Assembly: GCA_963823845.1 (NCBI GenBank)
Contig: CAWGND010000009.1
Coordinates: forward strand, 186,001-250,000
Origin: Alloacidobacterium sp963823845
Lineage (GTDB): Bacteria > Acidobacteriota > Terriglobia > Terriglobales > Acidobacteriaceae
DNA: 64,000 nucleotides
Reading direction: 5' to 3'
Part shown: positions 35,045 through 44,119 of the stretch, in pieces
Numbering within the stretch: the stretch's first letter is position 1
Layout of the letters: every line of letters begins with the position of its first letter
The notes under the pieces: generated by a model
Databases searched by the model: none
Seen by the model: only the letters and a program-made list of their open reading frames with translations
Told to the model about the DNA's origin: nothing
Position numbers and translations under genes: made by a program

Positions 35045-35584
35045 GAATACCTCTTTCTCGATACGGCCAAGCTAATTGTTTTCATGGAATAGACCAATCT
35101 GCTGAAAGCCGTTTAGGTGTGCACCAAATTCGCAGCTGAACCCCATCGTTTCCGCCGCACATGTTCTCGGATAGTCAACGATCTTAGAAATGCGAGATTG
35201 AGTTTCGGCGGTATGGGTACGAAGGAAACCATACAGGACATCGCCATACTGTCCGTCGGAGAGATCTTCTAGGTTATGTGACGGGCAAAGGCGACGCATC
35301 TCAGCATTGTATTTGTTCCATACACTCGACCAGTCAACTTGTTTGCGCCTGCGCAGCGCCCCAAACGAAAATTACGGACAACCCAAAATCATTCGCACGA
35401 CAGTCGAAGAGTAGTGCAAAACGATGCGGGTGTCACGTCTCGAAATGGGTAAGGGAACGAGAGAAGGTATCGCCAGGATTGAAACGATGGTGAAGCCGAT
35501 CTTCCTTTCCGCTTCCGTGTAGATTCGTGTAGGAATGTAGAGCGGGTTTCAACGCTTTCCCGACAAATGAGAGGGGATCAGAGC
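35045..35584. other. Intergenic region of 540 bp with one doubtful small ORF
   Basis: It separates the divergent TPR and GNAT genes, so both promoters must be here. GAGAGGGG just before 35585 is the GNAT ribosome site. One minus-strand ORF (35072-35299) is listed separately. Nothing else is recognised. Confidence 0.5.
35072..35299 (-). CDS. Hypothetical small protein, 75 residues (doubtful)
   Basis: This minus-strand ORF reads MRRLCPSHNLEDLSDGQYGD and ends GFQQIGLFHENN. Composition is protein-like and there is no competing gene on the other strand, but no family is recognised and no good ribosome site is seen. It could be the tail of a decayed gene. It lies just upstream of the TPR gene on the same strand. 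Confidence 0.3.
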   Translation of the reverse strand: MRRLCPSHNLEDLSDGQYGDVLYGFLRTHTAETQSRISKIVDYPRTCAAETMGFSCEFGAHLNGFQQIGLFHENN

Positions 35585-36460
35585 ATGTCGTCAAAAGTAC
35601 AGCCTGACGTGGTGATTCGAACAGCCGCACCAGAGGATGGCCCAGTATGCGGGCAGATTTGCTATGACGCCTTCTTCACAATTAACGCGGCTCACGGGTT
35701 TCCTTGCGATTTTCCTGGGCCGGAGGTCAGTATCAGGTTGCTTTCGATGATGTTTTCCACCCCAGGCTTCTATTGCGTGGTGGCGGAAAGCGATGGCCGC
35801 ATCATGGGCAGCAATGTCCTTATTGAACAGGCTGTGATCCAGGGCGTCGGCCCGGTCACGATCGACCCCAAAGCACAAAACCTCGGGATTGGTCGTAAGC
35901 TCATGCAGGCTGCGATGGATCGCGCGAACCAGAACGGCGCCGCCGGAGTGCGTCTGGTGCAGGCTGCCTTTCACAATCGCTCGCTCTCACTCTACACATC
36001 GCTCGGCTTTGACATCCGCGAGCCTCTTTCCTGCATGCAGGGACGGACTCTCGAACGGAGTATCCCTGGATGCGCGGAGCGACCCGCCCAACCCGCGGAT
36101 GAGGACGCCTGCAATGCTCTATCGCGTCGCGTTCACGGATTTGATCGAGCCGCCGAGTTGGCGCATGCAATACAACAGGGCACAGCGCGTGTGGTAGAGC
36201 GTGGCGGCCGCGTGACCGGATACACGACGAATCTCGGTTTCTTCGGCCACTCCACAGCGGAGACGAACGTGGATATGCAATCTCTTATTGCGTCAGCAGA
36301 ATCATTCGCAGGCCCGGGAATTCTTGTGCCTTCACGGAACAACACTCTGCTGCGCTGGTGCCTGGCGAACGGCCTGCGCGTCGTCCAGCCAATGACACTC
36401 ATGAGCACTGGACTTTACAACGACCCTGCCGGGGCATGGCTGCCATCCATAGTCTTCTGA
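35585..36460 (+). CDS. GNAT-family N-acetyltransferase
   Basis: The product is 291 residues from ATG 35585, with GAGAGGGG upstream. The first GNAT domain (about 8-155) has the acetyl-CoA loop QNLGIGRKLMQAAMDRANQN and the typical end RSLSLYTSLGFDIREPL. A second, degenerate GNAT-like half follows (about 165-290), ending YNDPAGAWLPSIVF. Tandem GNAT layouts of this kind often have one catalytic and one structural half. The substrate is unknown. Its last ~120 bp plus downstream sequence are duplicated at 39026-39224. Confidence 0.88.
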   Translation: MSSKVQPDVVIRTAAPEDGPVCGQICYDAFFTINAAHGFPCDFPGPEVSIRLLSMMFSTPGFYCVVAESDGRIMGSNVLIEQAVIQGVGPVTIDPKAQNLGIGRKLMQAAMDRANQNGAAGVRLVQAAFHNRSLSLYTSLGFDIREPLSCMQGRTLERSIPGCAERPAQPADEDACNALSRRVHGFDRAAELAHAIQQGTARVVERGGRVTGYTTNLGFFGHSTAETNVDMQSLIASAESFAGPGILVPSRNNTLLRWCLANGLRVVQPMTLMSTGLYNDPAGAWLPSIVF

Positions 36461-36584
36461 ATCTTCCCTGGAACAACCTTCGGACGAATGGCGGGCAACT
36501 GGTACAGGGGCTCTCTTCTCTCGATGAGTGCATTGGCGATTTGGCATTCATTGAGCGAACTGGTCTCATGTCCCTAGGGTCTGG

Positions 36585-38039
36585 CTAGTTCAATGCCTTT
36601 GCGAGTCGAATGAGTCCTTGCCGTATCGCAAACTCGTCGAATCCCCCAAAGCCGAGGAGCAACGCATTCGGATCAGGACGTCTCAGAGTGCATCGATCGA
36701 CAGCGAGAACCTCAACACCTTGGGCCTCCGCCAGCTTTTCCGCCTGTCGTGAAGTCATTCCATTCTTGAGGTACCCGATCGTGTAGAGGCCTGCCCTGAC
36801 GTTAGAGATCTCAAGCAACCCACCCAGATGTTGCTTGGCCCCTTCCATGAGTGTTGCGAGGCGCTCCGCATACAGATTCCGCATCCTCCGCAGATGACGT
36901 GCCAAATGCCCATCGACGATGAAGTCGCAAAGCACCGCATGGTCAAAGGATGAATTCCGGAAATCGGTTCGGTAGCGAAAACCCAGGAAGAAATCTATCA
37001 ACGGCGCAGGCAATACCACGTAGCCCACGCGTAAGGCTGGGAATAGCGTCTTGCTGAACGATCCGATGAAGATCACGCTTGAGTGATTATCGAGGCTTTG
37101 CAGAGCAGGCACAGGCGGTCCCTCAAACCTGTATTCGCTGTCATAGTCATCTTCGATAACAAAAGAGCCGGCGCGTGAGGCCCAGCGAAGAAGGGCCATC
37201 CGCCGCTCCAGCGACATCGTTACACCTAGCGGGAATTGGTGAGCCGGCGTTACGTACGCGCCCTTCGCATCCGGACAGATCTTAATTCCGGCGGAAACAG
37301 ACAGCCCTTCATCATTCACTGGCACAGCAATAATCCTGGCTCCGACATTGTCAAACGCGATTCTGGCTCCGAAATATCCAGGATCCTCCATCCATATCGG
37401 ATCGCTCTTTTTCAACAGCAGCCGTGCCAACAGGTCGAGCGCCTGTTGTATTCCGGAAACGATGACGATTTGTTCCGCAGTGCATCGCACCCCACGTGAC
37501 GTGCGCAAATACTCGGCAATTGCATCGCGCAATGGCCGATAGCCACGCCGATCAGCCTCCTTCTTTAGCCATGACCTGAAATGACGTCCTCGATCTGCGG
37601 CAATACGTCCCCAAACCTCGGACGGGAATTCGTTGATGGCCGGAACCCCGATCCGAAAGGGTCGGATCCCCTCAACAAAAGCCAGGTCAATCCAGGGTTG
37701 CGGCCGTTTATATGTCGAAATGACGCGACGAATGTATGCCGGTATCGCGGTTGCCTGGCGGGCCGGCCGGGGCGCCTCCACACGATTGACCCACGTACCG
37801 AATCCGACACGGGAGGTGATATACCCCTCGGCTTGTAAACGCTCCAGAACACTGACGACTGTGCCCCGGGAGAGTTCATACTGGCTGGCGAAATCTCTGG
37901 ACGATGGCAGCCGGGCGCCCGGCGCGAGCCGGCCTTCCAGAATGGCGGAGCGCAGTTCGCCATACAACCAATTGGTCAGGGTCTGATGGCGCGACCGGCT
38001 TTTGAGAGTGAGTTCGAATGAGCTAACGGTTTTAGGCAT
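36585..38039 (-). CDS. MocR-type regulator (GntR winged helix fused to aminotransferase class I)
   Basis: The product is 484 residues from ATG 38039; an in-frame TTG at 38066 is less likely. Residues about 20-85 are the GntR helix-turn-helix (LPSSRDFASQYELSRGTVVS). Residues about 120-480 are a fold-type I PLP domain, with VIEDDYDSEYRF and the PLP-lysine motif IGSFSKTLFPALRVGY. MocR proteins are PLP-dependent activators/repressors of nearby genes, for example PdxR. It is divergent from the membrane-protein gene at 38166, its likely target. Two half-site-like repeats lie in the 126 bp between them. Confidence 0.93.
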   Translation of the reverse strand: MPKTVSSFELTLKSRSRHQTLTNWLYGELRSAILEGRLAPGARLPSSRDFASQYELSRGTVVSVLERLQAEGYITSRVGFGTWVNRVEAPRPARQATAIPAYIRRVISTYKRPQPWIDLAFVEGIRPFRIGVPAINEFPSEVWGRIAADRGRHFRSWLKKEADRRGYRPLRDAIAEYLRTSRGVRCTAEQIVIVSGIQQALDLLARLLLKKSDPIWMEDPGYFGARIAFDNVGARIIAVPVNDEGLSVSAGIKICPDAKGAYVTPAHQFPLGVTMSLERRMALLRWASRAGSFVIEDDYDSEYRFEGPPVPALQSLDNHSSVIFIGSFSKTLFPALRVGYVVLPAPLIDFFLGFRYRTDFRNSSFDHAVLCDFIVDGHLARHLRRMRNLYAERLATLMEGAKQHLGGLLEISNVRAGLYTIGYLKNGMTSRQAEKLAEAQGVEVLAVDRCTLRRPDPNALLLGFGGFDEFAIRQGLIRLAKALN

Positions 38040-38044
38040 CTCAA

Positions 38045-38088
38045 ATGGTCCAATAGATTTTAACAAAATGGCTCTGTTCGATGTACCA
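38045..38088. promoter_or_regulatory. Candidate MocR operator half-sites
   Basis: ATGGTCCA (38045-38052) and ATGTACCA (38081-38088) are direct repeats 36 bp apart. They flank a minus-strand -10-like TAAAAT (38062-38057). MocR proteins bind direct repeats of this kind in divergent promoters. Assignment is by position and pattern only. Confidence 0.4.
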
Positions 38089-38165
38089 CTGACGCCATAG
38101 TATCAGCACTAAAGTCGAGAAGCGCAAGGATCGTTATTGCCGTCTGGTTTCTTGCCGGGAGACTC

Positions 38166-39011
38166 ATGGGAGATCAACAGATAAAAGTTGGAGTTTGGTT
38201 CTACGGCCTGGGCACTGTTCTCACCGGCGCTCTGAATATCGCCTGGGGTGCATTCGATGCCTCTCATCAGCCCATCCAATCCCTGGGCAAGAATTTTCCT
38301 GGTCAACACATACTGGCCTACGTCGCGGGCGTATGGCTGGTCGCAGCAGGTCTTGCAATTTTGTGGCAGCGCAGCGCAAGGATTGGCGCCGCGGCAGCCG
38401 CCATCGCCTACTTGATTTTTGCTGCATTATGGCTACCTCGGTACTATGCCGGTATTCATGCGCTTGGCTGGCGAATCGACGTCTTAATAGGCCTCTCTTT
38501 CGGGCTCGCTCAACAGTTAATGCTGGTCTCTCCGGCAGCAATTGTTTACGCGTCTACCGCCTCATCCGATTCCCCGTTGCAAAAGAGAGCAGCGATCGCC
38601 GCACGTTGGATGTTGGGATTGCCTCCTATCGTTTTCGGCTTATTCCACCTCACCAGCATTCGCATCTTCGCAAGCATCGTCCCGCAGTGGATGCGGTTTG
38701 GATATTTTTGGGCGGCGTTAACCGGAATCGCCTTCATCCTGGCAGGAAGTGCAATTTGCTCGGGAATTATGGATGTCCTGGCCGCCAGGCTTCTTGCGTT
38801 AATGCTGTTGCTGTTTGAAGGTCTTGTAGAAATTCCACCTATTTTTATCCGACTGCACAATCAGGGGACATGGGGTGCCGCCGTATACAATGTGGCTGCG
38901 ATAGGGGCATGCTTGATATTCGCCGAGTTTCTCACAAGCCGCGCAGAACGAGGACGAATCGATCCCGCGGGGAATGTCGCCATGTCACGCCCCGATCCGG
39001 TGGTTGCGTGA
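38166..39011 (+). CDS. Multi-pass membrane protein of unknown function
   Basis: The product is 281 residues with about eight hydrophobic helices arranged as two similar halves (VWFYGLGTVLTGALNIAWGA in the first, LPPIVFGLFHLTSIRIFASI in the second). The organisation resembles duplicated DoxX-like proteins, though I do not recognise the family with confidence. It is divergent from the MocR gene and probably controlled by it. The end of the gene is followed at once by a remnant of the GNAT gene, so this block may have been inserted or duplicated. Confidence 0.7.
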   Translation: MGDQQIKVGVWFYGLGTVLTGALNIAWGAFDASHQPIQSLGKNFPGQHILAYVAGVWLVAAGLAILWQRSARIGAAAAAIAYLIFAALWLPRYYAGIHALGWRIDVLIGLSFGLAQQLMLVSPAAIVYASTASSDSPLQKRAAIAARWMLGLPPIVFGLFHLTSIRIFASIVPQWMRFGYFWAALTGIAFILAGSAICSGIMDVLAARLLALMLLLFEGLVEIPPIFIRLHNQGTWGAAVYNVAAIGACLIFAEFLTSRAERGRIDPAGNVAMSRPDPVVA

Positions 39012-39025
39012 TTGAGTAGCGCGCG

Positions 39026-39224
39026 CGGAACAACACTCTGCTGCGCTGGTGCCTGGCGAACAGCCTGCGCGTCGTCCAGCCAATGACACTCATTGAGTAC
39101 TGGACTCTATAACGATCCAGCCGGTGCATGGCTGCCATCCATAATCTTCTGAAACTTCCCTGGAACAAACTTCGGATGGATGGCGGCAACTGGTACGGGG
39201 CTATGAGTGACTTGGCGATTTGTC
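39026..39224 (+). repeat. Duplicated fragment of the GNAT gene's 3' end
   Basis: This stretch matches 36335-36545 closely. It encodes RNNTLLRWCLANSLRVVQPM as in the GNAT C-terminus, then shifts frame because of an extra T and stops. It keeps WLPSI-coding sequence and the same downstream non-coding bases. The two copies are direct repeats bracketing the MocR and membrane-protein genes. Confidence 0.85.
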
Positions 39225-39321
39225 GTCAACTGAATGCGTTCTGGTAGCCCAATATGTAGTTAACGATGGAACACCGGGAACAGGTGCTGCGTAGGCACTG
39301 GAACAAGGAGTGGGCAGCCCT

Positions 39322-40329
39322 ATGTCTCGTCGCAGTTGTCTAGCTGGTTCTGTGCTGCTCGCTTTCCTCGCGGTTCCCCTTCATTCGCAGAGCTTAGCCG
39401 TCTGGAGAGACCCATCACCCCACACTACGCGATCTGTAACCGTAGACAAGGACGTTCGGTTGGAGGTGCTCGATTGGGGCGGTTCTGGCAAGCCGATCGT
39501 TCTACTGGCCGGGGGCGGCAATACGGCTCACGTTTTCGACGATTTCGCGCCGAAGCTCACGGCTCACTACCATGTCTACGGCATTACCCGGCGTGGGTTC
39601 GGTGTCTCCGGTTATTCAGCAACGGATCACCCGGCAGATCGCCTCGGCGATGACGTAGTAGCGGTGATTGACGCCCTCAATCTGAAGAGACCCATCCTCG
39701 TAGGACACTCGATCGCTGGAGTGGAATTGAGTTCAGTTGCAAATAGCCATCCGAACCGAGTTGCGGGACTGGTCTACTTGGATGCCGCGTATTCTTATGC
39801 TTTTGACAACGGCAAGGGGGCGAGCATTATGGAAATCCAGAAACTCCAGGGACCTCAACCTCCGCCACCCAGTCAAACGGATTTGGCCAGTTTCAGCGCC
39901 TTGCAGAAGTACTATGAGCGAGTGGACGGATTCCTCTTCCCCGAAGCAGAACTTCGCGCGCAGATGGAATCCACTCCTGACGGAGGTGTGGGAAAACAAC
40001 GTGATCTTCCCGGCACCGCCCTCTTCATGCCGCTTATGACGGGCACGAAGAAATACAGCGCTATTCCGGTACCTGCGCTTGTCATCTTCGCAAATCCACA
40101 CAGCCAAGGAATCTGGGTTGGCGAGAATACAGATCCTTCGGTGCAATCCGCTGCCAAGACTTATTCCACCGCACTAGAAGCTTTAACCGAGAGGCAGGAG
40201 AAGTCGGTGGAAAATGGAGTGCCCACGGCGCATGTGATTACGCTGCCAGGCGCGAATCACTATGTATTTCTGTCAAACGAGGCCGAGGTGCTGAAGGACA
40301 TAGATGCGTTTCTCACTAGTCTCCATTAG
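39322..40329 (+). CDS. Secreted alpha/beta hydrolase
   Basis: The product is 335 residues from ATG 39322; GTG 39310 in frame overlaps the AAGGAG ribosome site and is rejected. Signal peptide about 1-22 (LAGSVLLAFLAVPLHSQ). The fold-typical pieces are KPIVLLAGGGNTAHVFDDF (oxyanion region), GITRRGFGVSGYS and the nucleophile elbow GHSIAG, with a late His in LPGANHYVFLSN and an acid near VPALVIFANPHSQ. This is a serine hydrolase of the esterase/peptidase/dehalogenase-like superfamily; substrate unknown. Confidence 0.88.
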   Translation: MSRRSCLAGSVLLAFLAVPLHSQSLAVWRDPSPHTTRSVTVDKDVRLEVLDWGGSGKPIVLLAGGGNTAHVFDDFAPKLTAHYHVYGITRRGFGVSGYSATDHPADRLGDDVVAVIDALNLKRPILVGHSIAGVELSSVANSHPNRVAGLVYLDAAYSYAFDNGKGASIMEIQKLQGPQPPPPSQTDLASFSALQKYYERVDGFLFPEAELRAQMESTPDGGVGKQRDLPGTALFMPLMTGTKKYSAIPVPALVIFANPHSQGIWVGENTDPSVQSAAKTYSTALEALTERQEKSVENGVPTAHVITLPGANHYVFLSNEAEVLKDIDAFLTSLH

Positions 40330-40583
40330 CTCCATTTCTCAATTCACGCTAACAGGCCGAGTCACTCATCGAGCTTTCATTCTCAAGTAAGCAAGGCACA
40401 ACGCTCGTCCACGCTTTCTTCCTCTTGAAAGTTACTTTTCAAAAAGGGAAATCCAGGACACATCCTGGATCAGATCGGACTAGGTAGTTCTAGAACGGGA
40501 AACAATCTAGAAAAATATCATCGTCGCAACGACTACTGGCATACGATTATTTTCGTATCAGGTATCCTAGAAATAAGAAGCAC

Positions 40584-40617
40584 GACAAAAGCCCGCTGCG
40601 GTCAGCGGGCTCTTGTC
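40584..40617. terminator. Strong hairpin downstream of the alpha/beta hydrolase
   Basis: GACAAAAGCCCGCTG pairs with CAGCGGGCTCTTGTC (one mismatch in 15) around CGGT. Being nearly symmetrical, it can act in both directions and insulates the hydrolase from the DUF2277 gene. Confidence 0.8.
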
Positions 40618-40667
40618 ATTTCGCGAAGCACAGAACAAACAAACTGAAAATGTGACCAACCCAAGTA

Positions 40668-40890
40668 CCTTTATTTGGACGAATTTACGAAAACATGGGG
40701 GAGGGGTGAAGGTTTAGAAGCGGTGGGTTTTAGCCCACCGAATCAGGGCTGGGCCAGAGGGGCCCATACCTTTACTGCCGTAGTCATGAGCGCAGGCGAA
40801 GCCGAAGCGGCCAGAAACATTGCTTCCGCAATAAACATGTTTCCTAACCACCTTTATTTGGAAGAATTCACGAAAACAGGGGGGAGGCCT
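40668..40890. repeat. Intergenic repeat block: direct repeats around a GGTGGG/CCCACC palindrome
   Basis: A ~35-bp sequence starting CCTTTATTTGGA and ending in a run of G occurs at about 40669 and again at about 40851 with few changes. Between them lies the hairpin GGTGGGTTTTAGCCCACC. The layout resembles a short non-autonomous or REP-like element. Confidence 0.55.
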
Positions 40891-40943
40891 AACCCCCCTC
40901 GAATGTGCTCTGAGGAAGCCGCAACCGGGTCGGCGTAGCTAGT

Positions 40944-41222
40944 TCAGTTCGGCATAGCCGGAAATCTTTCGGCGGAGCGAGCCTTTGCCTTCGCGGCCTC
41001 CTCTTCGCGGTTCTTGGGAGGCGCAGTGGTCTCGAGTGAGCGCAGGAGCCGGGTTGCGGCGGCGGCGACTTCGTCGATGGCGCCAAGAAAAGCTTCTTCA
41101 TTCGTCTTCGATGGCTTGTTGAAGCCGCTGATCTTTCTCACGAACTGCAGCGAGGCGGCGCGAATCTCCTCCTCGGTGACAGGCGGGTCGAAATTGAAGA
41201 GGTTTTTGATGTTTCTGCACAT
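40944..41222 (-). CDS. DUF2277 family protein
   Basis: The product is 92 residues beginning MCRNIKNLFNFDPPVTEEEI, then RAASLQFVRKISGFNKPSKT and a charged C-terminus (RLLRSLETTAPPKNREEEAA). This is the DUF2277 signature, a small cytosolic protein of unknown function found in many bacteria. The invariant MCRxIKxLFNFDPP start and conserved RKxSGFxKP are both present. It stands alone, facing the repeat block. Confidence 0.9.
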   Translation of the reverse strand: MCRNIKNLFNFDPPVTEEEIRAASLQFVRKISGFNKPSKTNEEAFLGAIDEVAAAATRLLRSLETTAPPKNREEEAAKAKARSAERFPAMPN

Positions 41223-41365
41223 GGGCCGGGACCCTCTTCACAAAGTGTGAGCGAAGGCGAGCCAGCGGGTCAATGCCCGAAGCTTTGTCAGGGTAAGGCG
41301 TTCGTCCTCTGTGGTAGAGTGGCGCTGCGTAAAGAGAAGGCCAGTTTTGCCGCGGAGGAAATTGA

Positions 41366-42376
41366 GTGACGCCCCAGGTCCGGAAGTCCGCATTGTCTGT
41401 TTTCTCTGCCGTAGTTTTCTCAGTAAGTTCAGTCTGCTTTTCGCAGAACACTCCGGCAGATGTTCCTCCGGTGCTCGATGTTCATGTACACGCGATGGAC
41501 GACATTCCTGGCGCAATGCCGATGTGTCCGAACACGGCGAAGTTTACGGCCTCTGACCCGAGCACGAAGGAGTCGCCAGTCGGCTGGGTGCAGGAGGAGT
41601 GCACGCCGAAGCTCTATCCCGCAGCCAAGGGTGAGTACATGAAGGACGTGCTCGCCGAAATGGAGCGGTTGAACGTGACCGCCGTCGTCTTCGGCGATCC
41701 GAAGGGCGTGCAGAAATGGAAAGATGCCGCGCCGAACCGCGTGATACCGGGCACGGCCTTTGGAGGTGGCATGAGCGGCGGGCGCGTTCCGCTCGACGAG
41801 TTGCGCAAGGATTTCACAACCGGCGGCTTCAAGGTAATGGGAGAGATCGGCTTGCAGTACGAGGGCCTGTCGCCGAGCGATCCCAGCGTGGACCAGTATT
41901 TCGCGCTCGCGGAGGAACTCGACATTCCGGTGGCGATTCACATGGGCACCGGCGGCTCCGGCCGCGCGAATGTAACGACGCCGAAGTTTCGCGGCTCGAT
42001 GGGCAATCCGCTGCTGCTTGAGGAACTGCTGGCGCGCCACCCAAAGCTGCGCGTCCAGGTGATGCATGCCGGCTATCCGATGATCGACAACATGCTCACC
42101 CTGCTGCAGGCAAACTCCCACGTCTACGTCGATGTGGCGGGCCTGATCTGGAGCTATCCGCTAAAGGAAGTGAACCGCTATATCGAGCGGCTGGTCGAAG
42201 GCGGATTTGAAGATCGCGTGATGTTCGGCACGGACCAACTGATCTGGCCCAAGCTGATTCCTTACTCCATCAGCATCATTCAGAATGCCGACTACCTGAC
42301 ACCCGAGCAGAAGCGCGACATTCTGTACAACAATGCAGCGCGCTTTCTACGGCTGGACACAAAGCAGGCGAAGTAG
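41366..42376 (+). CDS. Exported amidohydrolase-2 family metal-dependent hydrolase
   Basis: The product is 336 residues starting at GTG 41366 with a clear GGAGG site. The signal peptide is about 1-25. The TIM-barrel metal-site motif is DVHVHAMDD (HxH near residue 40). Later conserved pieces are IPVAIHMGTGG, RVQVMHAGYPMIDN, YVDVAGLIWSYP and RVMFGTDQLIW with the catalytic Asp. This matches amidohydrolase_2 (ACMSD-related) enzymes, which hydrolyse or decarboxylate small substrates; export makes a scavenging role likely. It is convergent with the reductase at 42378, with only one base between the stops. Confidence 0.87.
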   Translation: MTPQVRKSALSVFSAVVFSVSSVCFSQNTPADVPPVLDVHVHAMDDIPGAMPMCPNTAKFTASDPSTKESPVGWVQEECTPKLYPAAKGEYMKDVLAEMERLNVTAVVFGDPKGVQKWKDAAPNRVIPGTAFGGGMSGGRVPLDELRKDFTTGGFKVMGEIGLQYEGLSPSDPSVDQYFALAEELDIPVAIHMGTGGSGRANVTTPKFRGSMGNPLLLEELLARHPKLRVQVMHAGYPMIDNMLTLLQANSHVYVDVAGLIWSYPLKEVNRYIERLVEGGFEDRVMFGTDQLIWPKLIPYSISIIQNADYLTPEQKRDILYNNAARFLRLDTKQAK

Positions 42377-42377
42377 C

Positions 42378-43424
42378 TCAGGCTTTACGGCTGTCTTTGA
42401 GCAGGCCGAGGCGCACGAGACTTTCGGCGGTGGCGACGACAGCGTCTTCTCTTGAGCGTGGGGACCAGCCGAGCAGTCGCCGAGCCTTTTCGTTGGTGGC
42501 GTTCTTTACTTTGCCGAGTTCCGGCAGGATCAGCTTCACCGCCGGATCACGCAGCGCGGCGAGGCGCAACAACCAGTTCGGAAGTTCCCTGGTCGGGACC
42601 CGTTTGGCCAGCGCACCAACACGGTTCTTCAGAACCGCGGCGATTTCCCTGATCCACATGAAATCGCCCGCACTGGCGAGGAAGCGTTCACCTTTTGCAG
42701 CCGGATGTGTCATGGCGAGAAGATGCAGGCTGGCAACGTCGCGCACATCGACAACGCCAAAGTCGAGTTTAGGGCAGCCGGGCAGCGCGCCATCCATGAG
42801 TCGCTGGATTAACAGGATCGAGGCGGAGTAGTCGGGCCCGAGGACGGGGCCGAAGACGCCCACGGGATTGACGGTGGAAAGCTCGAGACTGCCGCCCTCT
42901 TTGGCAATGAAGTCCCAGGCGGCGCGCTCGGCCAGAGTCTTCGACTTTGTATAGGCGGTCAAGTCGTCTCCATTGATATCTGTCCAATCGGTCTCGTTGA
43001 ATGGTGTTGTCCGCTGCATGTGGCCGTAACCGATTGCTGCGAAGGACGAGGTCAGCACGACGCGTTTGACGCCGGCATCGCGCGCTGCGTGCAGCACCCG
43101 GAGCGTGCCTTCACGCGCAGGGACGATGATTTCGTTCTCGTCCTTCGGCACCCTCGGAGGAAGCGGCGAAGCGACATGCAGAACGAAGTCGCAGCCAGCG
43201 ACGGCTTCCGACCAGCCCGTATCGGAGGTGAGGTCAGCAGCGATGAAAGACAAACGATCGCCCGGCTCGGCGCCGTCTTGCTTGAGCATGGCGCGCACGT
43301 CGGCCTCACGATTGAGCGAGCGAACAGTCGTCCGCACACGATAGCCCGCATCGAGGAGTTGCAAAATGCAGTGGACTCCAATGAATCCAGATCCGCCGGT
43401 GACGAGTACCAGGTCGTTGGCCAT
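42378..43424 (-). CDS. NAD(P)-dependent epimerase / dihydroflavonol-4-reductase-like protein
   Basis: The product is 348 residues from ATG 43424. The Rossmann dinucleotide motif is VLVTGGSGFIGVHCILQLLD. The catalytic YxxxK is YTKSK in DDLTAYTKSKTLAERAAWDF. TVNPVGVFGPVLGPDYSASI is typical of the extended SDR 'DFR-like' group, which reduces aldehydes or ketones. A cytosolic enzyme; substrate not evident. An in-frame start at 43442 adds only six residues. Confidence 0.9.
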   Translation of the reverse strand: MANDLVLVTGGSGFIGVHCILQLLDAGYRVRTTVRSLNREADVRAMLKQDGAEPGDRLSFIAADLTSDTGWSEAVAGCDFVLHVASPLPPRVPKDENEIIVPAREGTLRVLHAARDAGVKRVVLTSSFAAIGYGHMQRTTPFNETDWTDINGDDLTAYTKSKTLAERAAWDFIAKEGGSLELSTVNPVGVFGPVLGPDYSASILLIQRLMDGALPGCPKLDFGVVDVRDVASLHLLAMTHPAAKGERFLASAGDFMWIREIAAVLKNRVGALAKRVPTRELPNWLLRLAALRDPAVKLILPELGKVKNATNEKARRLLGWSPRSREDAVVATAESLVRLGLLKDSRKA

Positions 43425-43665
43425 AAAGAGAGTTTGCACCATTCCCGCTAAGGGGTCGTTTTAGAGCTGTGAGATTGACCCAAACCCCGACAACAAGTAA
43501 ACTAATTAAGTTCGGCGATCCTGCCTGTTGCCCCGTGCGCATCGTAGTCCGGCGCATCCCGGCTCACCGTACTTTTGGGTTTGAGCACCTGGCGCCCGAG
43601 GTAAGCATGTATCTGCCCAGCTTCAATGAGTTTATGCGTCTTGGAACGAGGGCGCTGGAGGAATT

Positions 43666-43995
43666 ATGTACGCGGTCATCCGCACTGGTGGTAAGCAGTA
43701 TCGTGTCGCTCCGGGCGACGTGGTGAAGATTGAGAAGGCGGCCGCGGACGAGAACGGCACCGTTGAGTTCAGCGATGTGCTGGCGGTTTCCGGCGACGCA
43801 GGTTCGGTCGCAAAGCCAGAGTCGGCCAAGGTGATTGCCACGGTCCTCGGCGACGGTCGCGGCGACAAGATTCTGGTCTTCCACTACAAGCGGAAGAAGC
43901 AGTACAAGAAGCTGCAGGGACACCGTCAGGCGTTCACGCAGGTTCGCATCAACGAGATTCAGGTCGACGGCGCGTCTTATACCGCCCAGAAGTAG
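43666..43995 (+). CDS. rplU: 50S ribosomal protein L21
   Basis: The product is 109 residues: MYAVIRTGGKQYRVAPGDVV at the start, the KPESAKVIATVLGDGRGDKI centre and the signature KRKKQYKKLQGHRQAFTQVR. L21 binds 23S rRNA domain VI and L20. GGAGGAATT precedes the ATG. rpmA follows 124 bp downstream in the standard rplU-rpmA pair. Confidence 0.97.
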   Translation: MYAVIRTGGKQYRVAPGDVVKIEKAAADENGTVEFSDVLAVSGDAGSVAKPESAKVIATVLGDGRGDKILVFHYKRKKQYKKLQGHRQAFTQVRINEIQVDGASYTAQK

Positions 43996-44119
43996 AACTG
44001 GCTGTCCAGCGTACGCGCTTTACGCCAGATGTCTGACAAAATTCAGGGTTCAGCTAGATACTTTCGCTGAAACCAAGTTTTTATAAAAGCCGGTAACGCC
44101 GGCGAGTGAGGATTGAGCA

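Larger units (their letters stand above)
40330..40943. other. Intergenic region of 614 bp with hairpin and repeats
   Basis: It contains a strong terminator (40584-40617) and a repeat-rich block (40668-40890). An ORF at 40675-40938 runs through the repeats and is not credible as a gene. The first part (40330-40580) is AT-richer and featureless. Confidence 0.55.

Noticed and set aside
40675..40938. ORF of 87 codons in the repeat block
   Set aside because: It consists largely of two direct repeats and a palindrome, and has no ribosome site or protein-like composition.
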